NCBI RefSeq assembly: GCF_018069565.1
Contig: NZ_JAGPNL010000005.1
Span: forward strand, 495,048 to 559,047
Length of the DNA: 64,000 nucleotides
From: Streptomyces tagetis
GTDB taxonomy: Bacteria > Actinomycetota > Actinomycetes > Streptomycetales > Streptomycetaceae
Reading direction: 5' to 3'
Part shown: positions 52,855 through 60,678 of the stretch, piece by piece
How the letters are laid out: every line of letters begins with the position of its first letter
Position numbering within the stretch: position 1 is the stretch's first letter
Made by a program: the position numbers and the translations under genes
The notes under the pieces: generated by a model
Told to the model about the DNA's origin: nothing
Database searches by the model: none
What the model saw: the letters and a program-made list of their open reading frames with translations, nothing else

Positions 52855-53808
52855 ATGGCTATGCTCACGGACATGGCCGCTCTTCGATGGCTCTCCCCCC
52901 GCAGACGTTCCGCCACGGCCCGCAGTGTGCTGGCGGGCGAGGCGTCGGCGGAGGCCGCCCGCGAGTCCACCCTCCGCGAGGCCGCGTCCGCCGAGCGGGC
53001 CGCCGAAGGCGGGGAGGCCCCGTTCCCGGTCCACGGCGACGACCGCGCCGCCGCCTTCTTCGACCTCGACAACACCGTGATGCAGGGCGCCGCGCTGTTC
53101 CACTTCGGCCGCGGCCTGTACAAGCGGAAGTTCTTCGAGACCCGCGACCTGATGCGCTTCGCCTGGCAGCAGGCGTGGTTCCGGATGGCCGGCACCGAGG
53201 ACCCCGAGCACATGCGGGACGCCCGCGACTCGGCCCTCTCCATCGTCAAGGGCCACCGCGTCAGCGAGCTGCGCTCCATCGGCGAGGAGATCTACGACGA
53301 GTACATGGCCGGGCGGATCTGGCCCGGCACCCGGGCCCTGGCCCAGGCCCACCTGGACGCGGGCCAGCGGGTCTGGCTGGTCACGGCGGCCCCGGTGGAG
53401 ATCGCCCAGGTGATCGCCGGGCGGCTCGGCCTGACCGGCGCCCTCGGCACGGTCGCCGAGTCCGTCGCCGGCGTCTACACCGGGCGCCTGGTCGGCGAAC
53501 CGCTGCACGGACCGGCCAAGGCGGAGGCGGTACGCGCCCTCGCCTCGGCGGAGAACCTGGACCTGTCGCGCTGCGCCGCCTACAGCGACTCGCACAACGA
53601 CATCCCGATGCTGTCGCTGGTCGGCCACCCCTACGCGATCAACCCGGACTCCAAGCTGCGCAAGCACGCCCGCGACCTGGAGTGGCGCCTGCGCGACTAC
53701 CGCACGGGCCGCAAGGCGGCGAAGGTCGGCATCCCCGCGGCGGCCGGCGTCGGCGCCGTGGCCGGCGGCACCGCCGCCGCGATCGCCCTGCACCGCCGCC
53801 GCCGCTGA
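52855..53808 (+). CDS. HAD-superfamily (IB, SerB-like) phosphatase
   Basis: About 317 aa. HAD motif I is AAFFDLDNTVMQG, motif II is VWLVTAAPVE, and motif III/IV is KAEAVRALA with YSDSHNDIPML. The subfamily IB cap lies between the first two. Similar proteins in actinobacteria sit beside bldN/rex-type genes and have no proven substrate; phosphoserine or lipid phosphatase-like activity is possible. The final ~20 residues (AAGVGAVAGGTAAAIAL HRRRR) are hydrophobic and then basic, which suggests membrane attachment. The start is uncertain (ATG 52855, 52861 or 52873). Confidence 0.88.
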   Translation: MAMLTDMAALRWLSPRRRSATARSVLAGEASAEAARESTLREAASAERAAEGGEAPFPVHGDDRAAAFFDLDNTVMQGAALFHFGRGLYKRKFFETRDLMRFAWQQAWFRMAGTEDPEHMRDARDSALSIVKGHRVSELRSIGEEIYDEYMAGRIWPGTRALAQAHLDAGQRVWLVTAAPVEIAQVIAGRLGLTGALGTVAESVAGVYTGRLVGEPLHGPAKAEAVRALASAENLDLSRCAAYSDSHNDIPMLSLVGHPYAINPDSKLRKHARDLEWRLRDYRTGRKAAKVGIPAAAGVGAVAGGTAAAIALHRRRR

Positions 53809-54141
53809 CGGCGGGGCCGTACCACCGCCGGTGAACGGCCCGATCGGACGGCCCTACCCCGGAGGGAACCCCTCCAGTCCACCCGTGCGCACTTTGGCCA
53901 CAACCCGCACGGTCACCCATCGGAACTCGAAAGTTTTCGATCAGGATCTGATCAGCAACCCGTACTCACTCAGTCATCAACCGGCTACGGAAACGACGTA
54001 ATCGGTGATTTGAGCAACTGGGTGTAGCAGTCCCTGTACGAAGCGTTATTCTCCTCAGACGCAATTCGGTACCCGTCCGTCGCTACGACGGGTGAACGGT
54101 TCCGCACTGCACGTGATGGAAGCTCTGCCTCTGGGAGTCCC
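53809..54141. other. 333-bp region before bldN with two adjacent inverted repeats
   Basis: It holds TCGAAA-GT-TTTCGA (53927-53940), immediately followed by GATCAG-GAT-CTGATC (53939-53953), and is AT-richer than the surroundings. Developmental regulators such as BldD and AdpA are known to act upstream of bldN in S. coelicolor; these repeats are candidate sites, but neither matches a consensus I can state with confidence. A weak GGAGGG/CCCTCC hairpin near 53862-53875 may end the HAD transcript. Confidence 0.6.
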
Positions 54142-54936
54142 GTGTACCCACACGTCGGGGTTGACGCCTCGGGCCTGGCTACGCTGCGCGCAACGGTCAA
54201 AACAGCCCAGGACCTGCTGCGCGCTCTCGTCCCCACCGCGTACGCCGTCCCCGCACTCGCCGCGGCGGTCACCGCCCCCGCCGGCCCGTGCTACGCACTC
54301 GCCGACGGCAGCGCCGCCGTCGGCAGACGCGCCCGCTCGTCCTCGTCCGGTGCCGCCACCACCCACCGCCGGCCCGCCGCGGACAGTGACAGCGCCCGGA
54401 TGATGGACCTCGTCGAGCGGGCCCAGGCCGGTGAGGCCGACGCCTTCGGCCGGCTCTACGACCAGTACAGCGACACCGTGTACCGGTACATCTACTACCG
54501 CGTCGGCGGAAAGGCGACGGCCGAGGACCTGACCAGCGAGACCTTTCTGCGCGCCCTGCGGCGCATCGGCACCTTCACCTGGCAGGGGCGTGACTTCGGC
54601 GCCTGGCTCGTGACCATCGCCCGCAACCTGGTCGCCGACCACTTCAAGTCCAGCCGCTTCCGGCTGGAGATCACCACCGGCGAGATGCTCGACGCCAACG
54701 AGGTCGAGCGCTCCCCCGAGGACTCCGTCCTCGAATCGCTCTCCAACGCCGCCCTGCTCGACGCCGTACGCCGGCTCAACCCACAGCAGCAGGAGTGCGT
54801 CACCCTCCGCTTCCTCCAGGGCCTCTCGGTCGCCGAGACCGCGCGCGTCATGGGCAAGAACGAGGGAGCCATCAAAACGCTCCAGTACCGGGCCGTCCGC
54901 ACCCTCGCCCGGCTGCTGCCGGAAGACGCTCGCTGA
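54142..54936 (+). CDS. bldN: ECF sigma factor BldN (pro-sigma)
   Basis: 264 aa. The GTG start follows GGGAG. The first 86 residues are a low-complexity, Ala/Ser-rich extension that precedes MMDLVERAQAGEADAFGRLY. BldN is known to be made as a pro-protein with an N-terminal extension of just this size, which is later removed. Sigma region 2 is FGRLYDQYSDTVYRYIYYRVG to TFTWQGRDFGAWLVTIARNLVADHF; region 4 is LNPQQQECVTLRFLQGLSVAETARVMGKNEGAIKTLQYRAVRTL. It directs genes for aerial hyphae, such as chaplins, rodlins and bldM. The next gene is its anti-sigma factor. Confidence 0.96.
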   Translation: MYPHVGVDASGLATLRATVKTAQDLLRALVPTAYAVPALAAAVTAPAGPCYALADGSAAVGRRARSSSSGAATTHRRPAADSDSARMMDLVERAQAGEADAFGRLYDQYSDTVYRYIYYRVGGKATAEDLTSETFLRALRRIGTFTWQGRDFGAWLVTIARNLVADHFKSSRFRLEITTGEMLDANEVERSPEDSVLESLSNAALLDAVRRLNPQQQECVTLRFLQGLSVAETARVMGKNEGAIKTLQYRAVRTLARLLPEDAR

Positions 54937-55032
54937 GCCCCGGGCGCCCCGCCGGGGCGTCACCACCCTCCGCATTCCCCAAATCACCATCGGTGAAAGT
55001 CAGTTGAGACCGCGGTCCGATCACCCACCGTC

Positions 55033-55059
55033 CGTAACCCAAGTACCGCGCCGCTCGTT
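55033..55059 (+). promoter_or_regulatory. candidate BldN-type promoter of rsbN
   Basis: CGTAAC at 55033 and CGTT at 55056 are separated by 17 bp, close to the CGTAAC/CGTT pattern reported for BldN-dependent promoters. The start would fall roughly 125 bp before the rsbN GTG. Autoregulation of the anti-sigma gene by its sigma factor would be expected. Confidence 0.5.
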
Positions 55060-55194
55060 GTGCGGGATGCAGGCTCCCTGTGGTCAATCGCCCCTGGCCG
55101 ACTCCGGCCGCACTCGCGTGTGGTCGGGGCCGGGGTGTGCGACCCTCAGGACCCCCTGGGGAGTCGACCGTCATGACGAGAGGAGGTGCCGCCA

Positions 55195-56436
55195 GTGATC
55201 GCGAACGTATCGGCACACCGGCGGGCGAACGCCTTCGCCCAGGCTCTGGAGGAGCAGTCCGATCCGGGGGCGGCGACCGAGCAGCCCGAAGGATCGCCGC
55301 CCACCGGGGCCACCGCGGACCAGGCCGAGCGGGGGCGCCTGCTGGCCCTCACCGCCGACCTGGACACGCTGCCCAAGCCGGAGCTGGACCCCGAGGTCAA
55401 AGTCGTCCAGCGCGCACGGCTGGTGGCGGCGTTCGAGGCCATGCTCCAGGAGGGCACCGCGGGGGGCGAAACGAATCCTTCGGTACCCGGACAACGCCAT
55501 GCCCGCGGCGCCCACCGCGCGGCCCCGCTCAAGAAGTTCCGTCCACGCTCCCGGCTGGCCAAGGGGCTCACCGCCGGCGGGCTCAGTGTGAGCGTCGCCG
55601 CCGGGGCCTTCGGCGGAGTCGCCGCCGCCAGCTCCGACGCCCTGCCCGGCGACTCCCTCTACGGCCTCAAACGCGGCATAGAGGATTTCCGGCTCGGTCT
55701 CACCGACGGTGACGACGAGCGCGGGCAGGCCTACCTGGACCAGGCGTCCACCCGGCTCAGCGAGGCCCGCCGGCTGATGGAACGCGGTCGCCTCGGCGAC
55801 CTCGACCACGAGTCCCTCGGCCAGGTCCGCCGCGCCCTGTCCGGGATGCGGCACGACGCCTCCGAGGGCCACCGGCTGCTCAGCGCCGTCTTCGCCCGGG
55901 ACCCCGACTCGCTCGCCCCCATGCAGGCGCTCTCCGCCTTCTCCCGCTCGCACCGGGAGACCTGGAGCGCGCTGCGCGACCAACTGCCCGTGCAGCTCGG
56001 AGACGTGAGCGAGCAGGTCTCCTCGGTCTTCGACGCCATAGAGAACGACGTGGCCCCGCTGCGTCCGATGCTGCCGGCGCCCTCCCCCCAGGAGGACGAG
56101 GGCGGCACCGGCCGGCACCGCGGCCGGCCCGACTCGGAGGTCACCGGCACGCCCGGCGCCCACGAGTCCCCGGCACCCGGCGACGCCACCGGCTCCTCGC
56201 CGGGCGGCCACACCCGCACCAGCCCCAGCGAGTCGGCCGGCTCCGACAACCCCGTCGACGGCCTCCTCGGCGGCGGCACCGGCGGCCTGCTCGACCCGCC
56301 GAAGGACACCGGCGGCGGCAGCGCCTCGCAGTCCCCGGAGGGCCCCTCCACGCCCGTCCGCCCGGACGTCACCCTCCCGCCGCTCCTGCCGGGTCTCCTG
56401 CCCGGCCTGGGCATCCACGGGGAGGACGCCGACTGA
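55195..56436 (+). CDS. rsbN: BldN-specific anti-sigma factor RsbN (DUF5667)
   Basis: 413 aa. I start at GTG 55195, eight bases after AGGAGG. The N-terminal ~120 residues (ANVSAHRRANAFAQALEEQ ... LDPEVKVVQRARLVAAFEAML) form the cytoplasmic sigma-binding part. One membrane helix lies near residue 125-145 (GGLSVSVAAGAFGGVAAA), followed at once by LPGDSLYGLKRGIEDFRL, the start of the extracytoplasmic DUF5667 domain. The C-terminal ~100 residues are a Pro/Gly/Ser-rich tail. RsbN holds BldN at the membrane until development. A hairpin terminator follows. Confidence 0.93.
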   Translation: MIANVSAHRRANAFAQALEEQSDPGAATEQPEGSPPTGATADQAERGRLLALTADLDTLPKPELDPEVKVVQRARLVAAFEAMLQEGTAGGETNPSVPGQRHARGAHRAAPLKKFRPRSRLAKGLTAGGLSVSVAAGAFGGVAAASSDALPGDSLYGLKRGIEDFRLGLTDGDDERGQAYLDQASTRLSEARRLMERGRLGDLDHESLGQVRRALSGMRHDASEGHRLLSAVFARDPDSLAPMQALSAFSRSHRETWSALRDQLPVQLGDVSEQVSSVFDAIENDVAPLRPMLPAPSPQEDEGGTGRHRGRPDSEVTGTPGAHESPAPGDATGSSPGGHTRTSPSESAGSDNPVDGLLGGGTGGLLDPPKDTGGGSASQSPEGPSTPVRPDVTLPPLLPGLLPGLGIHGEDAD

Positions 56437-56454
56437 CCGGCTGACGGCACGGCC

Positions 56455-56497
56455 AGGCGCCGGGAGCACCCAGACGACGGGGGTGCGCCCGGCGCCT
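56455..56497. terminator. hairpin terminator between rsbN and the acyltransferase
   Basis: 17-base arms AGGCGCCGGGaGCACCC / GGGTGCgCCCGGCGCCT with one internal mismatch and a 9-nt loop, followed by TTCCC in the rsbN direction. Confidence 0.8.
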
Positions 56498-56612
56498 TTC
56501 CCTGTGCCACCTGTGCCGCGCGGCAGCCGGAGGGCCGGTCGCGGGGAGGGCCGGTCGCGGTCGCGGGCGGCGGTCGCGGGCGTGGCGGAGGGCCGGTCGC
56601 GGGCGTGGCGGG

Positions 56613-57644
56613 TCAGAAGAAGACCGAGCGGCGCTGCACCAGCAGCTTGTACAGCGTGTGCTGGATCTGCTCCCGCACCTGGTCGGTGAGGTTGAACATC
56701 AGCATCGGATCGTCCGCCGCCTCCGGCGGATACCCGTCCGTCGGGATCGGCTCGCCGAACTGGATCGTCCACTTCGTCGGCAGCGGCACCGCCCCCAGCG
56801 GACCGAGCCAGGGGAAGGTCGGCGTCAGCGGGAAGTACGGGAACCCCAGCAGCCGCGCCAGCGTCCTGGCGTTGCCGATCAGCGGGTAGGTCTCCTCCGC
56901 CCCGACGATCGAGCAGGGCACGATCGGCACGCCCTTGCGCAGCGCCGTGGAGACGAAACCGCCGCGCCCGAACCGCTGGAGCTTGTAACGCTCCCCGAAG
57001 GGCTTGCCGATGCCCTTGAAGCCCTCCGGCATCACCCCGACCAGTTCGCCCTGGCCCAGCAGCCGTTCGGCGTCCTCCGTGCAGGCGAGGGTGTGACCGA
57101 GCTTGCGGGCCAGCTCGTTGACGACCGGCAGCACGAAGACCAGGTCCGCCGCCAGCAGCCTGAGGTGCCGGTCGGCCGGGTGGTGGTCGTGCACGGCGAC
57201 CTGCATCATCAGCGCGTCCAGCGGCACCGTCCCGGAGTGGTTGGCGACGATCAGCGCCCCGCCCTCGGACGGGATGTTGCCGATGCCCTTCACCTCGACC
57301 CGGAAGTACCGCTCGTACAGCGGGCGCAGCAGCGACATCAGCACCTGGTCGGTGAGTTCGGCGTCGTAGCCGAAGTCGTCGACCTCGTACTCGCCGGTGA
57401 GGCGGCGGCGCAGGAAGGCCAGCCCGCTCGCCACCCGCCGCTCCAGCCCGTCGTCGTCGCCGGGCGGCGGCCCCTGGCCGTGCGGGGGGTCCTCGGACTC
57501 GGGCAGGGGCTGGATCTCGCGCACCGGCGCGGGCTCGCCCCCGCCGCCGCGCCGGGTCCCCCCGCCCCGGCGCCGCGTCGGGCGCTGCGCGGCGCCGCCC
57601 CGCGACCGGTCGTCGTCGAACGGAATGACCTTGGCGTCCGCCAT
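56613..57644 (-). CDS. PlsC-type lysophospholipid acyltransferase
   Basis: 343 aa. A ~70-residue basic and Pro-rich leader (RRRGGGTRRGGGGEPAPV) precedes the acyltransferase fold. The catalytic NHx4D motif is IVANHSGTVPLDALMM, and the acyl-acceptor site is GVMPEGFKGIGKPF, then VPIVPCSIVGAEETYP. The family transfers acyl chains to lysophosphatidate or related lipids at the membrane; the exact acceptor is open. GAGGAG precedes the ATG, 14 bp after the stop of the epimerase gene, so the two form an operon. It converges with rsbN. Confidence 0.92.
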   Translation of the reverse strand: MADAKVIPFDDDRSRGGAAQRPTRRRGGGTRRGGGGEPAPVREIQPLPESEDPPHGQGPPPGDDDGLERRVASGLAFLRRRLTGEYEVDDFGYDAELTDQVLMSLLRPLYERYFRVEVKGIGNIPSEGGALIVANHSGTVPLDALMMQVAVHDHHPADRHLRLLAADLVFVLPVVNELARKLGHTLACTEDAERLLGQGELVGVMPEGFKGIGKPFGERYKLQRFGRGGFVSTALRKGVPIVPCSIVGAEETYPLIGNARTLARLLGFPYFPLTPTFPWLGPLGAVPLPTKWTIQFGEPIPTDGYPPEAADDPMLMFNLTDQVREQIQHTLYKLLVQRRSVFF

Positions 57645-57658
57645 CGTTGATGCGCTCC

Positions 57659-58720
57659 TCAGTTGGCGCTCTGGGTCGGGAGGTGGCCGCCGCCCCGCGA
57701 GGACAGCGCCGCGAGCCGGTCGACGGCCCCCGCGAGGGCCGCCGGCGGCAGCAGTCCGGGTCCCTGGGCGGCGGCGAAGGCCGCGAAGGTCCCGGCCGTG
57801 GTGTGGGCGGGCCGGAAGCCGAGGGTCTCGCGCATCTGCGTGCTGTCCACGACCCGCCCGTGGGTGAGCAGCCGGATCTGCTCCGGGGAGAAGTCCGTCA
57901 TCCCCAGCGTACGCACGAGGGAGCCGGCCCAGGTGACCGCCGGCAGCAGCACCGGCACGGTGGGGCGGCCGAGCCGGCGGGCGCACTGGGAGAGCAGCAG
58001 CACGCCGTCCCCGGCGATGTTGAAGGTGCCGCTGTTGAGCGTGGAGCGCCGGGCCGGGTGCGCGGCGATCCGCAACACGTCGATCACGTCGTCCTCGTGC
58101 ACGAACTGCAGCCTCGGGTCGTAGCCGAAGACGGTCGGCAGCAGCGGCAGCCCGAAGTAGGAGGCGAGCGGTGTCTCCGCGCCGGGGCCGAGGATGTTGG
58201 CGAACCGCAGCACGCACACGGCGACGTCCGGACGCCGCCGCGAGAAGCCCCGTACGTACCCCTCGACCTCGACCGCGTCCTTCGCGAAGCCGCCGCTGGG
58301 CAGGGACTTGGGCGTGGTGGACTCGGTGCAGACGGCGGGGTCGCGGGGGGCGGAACCGTAGACGTTGGTACTGGACTTGACGACGAGCCGCCGCACGGCC
58401 GGGGACTTCTGGCAGGCGCCGAGGAGCTGCATGGTGCCGATGACGTTGGTCTCCTTGACCGACGTCCGGCTGCCGCCGCCCAGCGGTGTGCCGGTGACGT
58501 CCATGTGCACGACGGTGTCGGCGCCCGTCTCGGCGAGCACCCGGCCGATGCCGGCCCGGCGGATGTCGGCCCGGACGAACTCGGCGCCGCCCAGGCCGTG
58601 CTCGGGCGGTACGGCGTCGACGCCGATGACCCGTTCCACGTCGGGGTCGCGCTGGATGCGCCGCACGAAGCGGCCTCCCAGCCGGCGGGCCACGCCGGTG
58701 ACGAGCACGATCTTCCCCAC
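57659..58720 (-). CDS. extended-SDR NAD-dependent epimerase/dehydratase
   Basis: 353 aa. The nucleotide site is IVLVTGVARRLGGRFVRRI, a looser form of the usual GxxGxxG. VIGVDAVPPEHGLGGAEFVRADIRR gives the acidic residue that binds the adenosine ribose. The active-site strand has VKSSTNVYG, while the usual YxxxK tyrosine region reads GGFAKDAVEVEGY. Whether the catalytic Tyr is shifted or lost is unclear, so activity may differ from sugar epimerases. Related proteins in Streptomyces and mycobacteria lie next to PlsC-like genes, as here, which suggests a role linked to lipid or envelope synthesis. Confidence 0.88.
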   Translation of the reverse strand: MGKIVLVTGVARRLGGRFVRRIQRDPDVERVIGVDAVPPEHGLGGAEFVRADIRRAGIGRVLAETGADTVVHMDVTGTPLGGGSRTSVKETNVIGTMQLLGACQKSPAVRRLVVKSSTNVYGSAPRDPAVCTESTTPKSLPSGGFAKDAVEVEGYVRGFSRRRPDVAVCVLRFANILGPGAETPLASYFGLPLLPTVFGYDPRLQFVHEDDVIDVLRIAAHPARRSTLNSGTFNIAGDGVLLLSQCARRLGRPTVPVLLPAVTWAGSLVRTLGMTDFSPEQIRLLTHGRVVDSTQMRETLGFRPAHTTAGTFAAFAAAQGPGLLPPAALAGAVDRLAALSSRGGGHLPTQSAN

Positions 58721-58914
58721 GCCCAGCGCCTTCCTTCCGCCCTGCTCCGCGAGCCGGTCCCTGCGACCGGTACGGTGCGGTGTCCGGCCCGCGGTCCGTC
58801 CCGCGGTCCGTCCCGTGCCGCGTTCCCGTTACGCGGCACAACTTAGCCGGTCCGGGGGGCGCCGCGGCGACCGCCGGGGCGGCGGATGACGCGTTTTCGC
58901 GGGCGCGGGAACGA

Positions 58915-58950
58915 CTGTGGCCCCCCACCGGACGCGGTGGGGGGCCACAG
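58915..58950 (-). terminator. terminator after the bS22 gene
   Basis: Perfect 15-bp stem CTGTGGCCCCCCACC / GGTGGGGGGCCACAG with a 6-nt loop, beginning 25 bp past the stop of the small ribosomal gene. Confidence 0.9.
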
Positions 58951-58974
58951 GACACACAGACGGCGCAGCGTCGC

Positions 58975-59073
58975 CTACTTCTTGTTACGACGCTGAACGC
59001 GCGTGCGCTTGAGCAGCTTGCGGTGCTTCTTCTTCGCCATCCGCTTGCGCCGCTTCTTGATAACAGAGCCCAC
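58975..59073 (-). CDS. 30S ribosomal protein bS22, 32 aa
   Basis: The minus strand encodes a 32-residue, very basic peptide: VGSVIKKRRKRMAKKKHRKL and then LKRTRVQRRNKK. This is the actinobacterial bS22 (AURKAIP1/COX24-domain) protein that sits near the decoding centre of the small subunit. It starts at GTG with GCGAGGG upstream and is followed by a perfect 15-bp hairpin. It is a stand-alone gene. The name bS22 is not the E. coli rpsV product, so I leave the symbol blank. Confidence 0.95.
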   Translation of the reverse strand: MGSVIKKRRKRMAKKKHRKLLKRTRVQRRNKK

Positions 59074-59271
59074 GACTTACCCTCGCTCACTTCTCATGAC
59101 TCGGTTGTTGGGCGCCATGGGCCCACACGACCTACGAGGGGCCAGCCTACCCGCCCAGTGACCGAGGTCGTAAATCGAGGTGAATCGAACCCGGACCGAG
59201 AAGTGGCGGAGCGTCGTGACGACCGGGAGAGGCCCTTGGAACGCCCCCGTCTGGACCTCCCCCGGACCGCC

Positions 59272-59484
59272 TCAGGCCGTTTCCACCCCCACGTAGCTCT
59301 CGCGGAGGTACTCGTGCACCGCTTGCTCCGGGACGCGGAACGACCGTCCGACCCGGATCGCGGGCAGATGACCACTGTGCACCAGGCGGTACACGGTCAT
59401 CTTGGACACGCGCATCACCGAGGCGACCTCCGCCACGGTAAGGAACTGAACCTCGTTCAGAGGCCTTTCGCCGACTTGAGCCAT
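59272..59484 (-). CDS. small excisionase-type (MerR-like HTH) DNA-binding protein
   Basis: 70 aa from the Met with AGGTGTG upstream. The fold is LTVAEVASVMRVSKMTVYRLVHSGHLPAIRVGRSFRVPEQAVHEYL, the winged-helix layout of BldC and phage excisionases. Chromosomal Streptomyces proteins of this type act as small transcription or nucleoid regulators, and BldC itself is a paralogue. No integrase is nearby, so a true excisionase role is unlikely. It lies between bS22 and the phosphatase-like gene, all on the minus strand. Confidence 0.9.
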   Translation of the reverse strand: MAQVGERPLNEVQFLTVAEVASVMRVSKMTVYRLVHSGHLPAIRVGRSFRVPEQAVHEYLRESYVGVETA

Positions 59485-59613
59485 GACACACCTGAACCTT
59501 CCGCACGCGACGGCCACCGGCTTCCCCTTCCGGTGACTCTTCGTCGCTGCGTGCTCACTCCCCAGACTAGGGGCGGGTGATGCGAATGGGGAAGAGGTGC
59601 ACCCATCGCATGC

Positions 59614-60429
59614 CTACCGTGACAGACACGCTCGATTGAGTACGTAGCGGATGAGTGGTCGGTAGTACACGGAGCGCACCGCGTCGTCGAGCGGGACCGC
59701 GACGGCGACCACGCCCTCCGCCTCCCCGACGAAGAGCGCCGGATCGTCCGTGTCGGCCGGCCCGATCGCCTCGAACCCCAGTTGACCTGCCCCGCAGACC
59801 CAGCCGTGGTCTCCGATGACCAGCTCCGGCAGGGGTCCGCCGGCCTCCGCGGCGGCGTCCAGCACCGCCCTGACCGGCAGCGGGGAGTGGGTGTGTGCGC
59901 CGGGCTCACCACCGGCGCGTTGTGCGCCGGGTTCCCGCACCAGGGCGACGCGGCGGACGTAGTCGAGGCGGTGCGTGCGTAGACCGAACCGGGTCAATAT
60001 GTCGACACGGCGACCCTGCGCGGGGGTGAGGACTTCACATCCCGCCGCCGACAGGGCGTCTGCGAGGGCGGCGTAGAAGCCCAGGAGCCGGTGCGGGTGA
60101 CCGGTGCCGAGGAGCACCGGTCCGCCACGCTGAGCGACGGCGCCGATCCGGTCGGCGAAGGCGTCCAGCGCGGTCAGCGTCCGCTCGGGGTCGATCACGT
60201 CCTGGCCGGATGTGTGCCGGGGATCGGCCGAGACCCCGCACCGGTCGGCCATGAGCGCGATCAGTTCCCGATGCTCCCACGTTCCGTACGGATCGAGCCC
60301 GATCAGGGCGCGCGGGTCGCGGGCGGCGAACAGCCGGTAGCTGCGCAGGCTCGCCTCGCGGGTGGTGGCCACTTCCCCGGCGAGGCGGGTGTCCAGGAGA
60401 TGCGCCCTGAGGGCGTCACGGCTCAGCAC
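59614..60429 (-). CDS. conserved actinobacterial phosphatase-like protein
   Basis: 271 aa. LIGLDPYGTWEHRELIALMADRCG, the segment LLGTGHPHRLLGFYAALADAL and ELVIGDHGWVCGAGQLGFEAIG are conserved-looking and suggest a metal-binding site with clustered Asp, His and Gly. RefSeq-type annotation of homologues is, as far as I recall, simply phosphatase. I see no classical HAD, PAP2 or PTP signature, so the activity is unproven. It stands alone upstream of the small HTH gene, on the same strand, with about 130 bp between. Confidence 0.7.
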   Translation of the reverse strand: MLSRDALRAHLLDTRLAGEVATTREASLRSYRLFAARDPRALIGLDPYGTWEHRELIALMADRCGVSADPRHTSGQDVIDPERTLTALDAFADRIGAVAQRGGPVLLGTGHPHRLLGFYAALADALSAAGCEVLTPAQGRRVDILTRFGLRTHRLDYVRRVALVREPGAQRAGGEPGAHTHSPLPVRAVLDAAAEAGGPLPELVIGDHGWVCGAGQLGFEAIGPADTDDPALFVGEAEGVVAVAVPLDDAVRSVYYRPLIRYVLNRACLSR

Positions 60430-60628
60430 CCGCAGGATGGTGCCGGACGCCCACCGCCAGGGTCCCCGGAACGGGGAAACACCCCACGGCCGGGGTAATC
60501 CGGCGGGCGCCGACGGGCGCGGTGTCGTATCGCGGGCGCGGCGGGGACGGCGGGTGCGGCGAGGACGGCGGGGACGGCGGGGACCCCGCGGGGTCGGTGC
60601 GGGCCGGGCCGGGTCAGGTCGGGGCGGC

Positions 60629-60678
60629 GGTCAGGTCCAGGCGGGGCCGGCGGGTCAGGTCCAGGCGGGGCCGGCGGG
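60629..60678. repeat. 24-bp tandem repeats after acuC
   Basis: GGTCAGGTCCAGGCGGGGCCGGCG occurs with 24-bp period at 60629 and 60653, and a third copy begins at 60677 inside the last codons of acuC. The acuC stop codon lies within the repeat, so extra stops follow in frame. The flanking 60430-60628 is GC-rich with GGCGGGGAC repeats and no gene. Confidence 0.85.

Noticed and set aside
59272..59484. Prophage or integrative element marked by an excisionase
   Set aside because: The HTH protein is of a chromosomal regulator type; no integrase, att repeat, replication or transfer gene lies nearby.
60430..60628. RNA gene or small ORF between the phosphatase-like gene and acuC
   Set aside because: Only GC-rich repeat-like sequence was seen; no tRNA fold, conserved motif or start signal.
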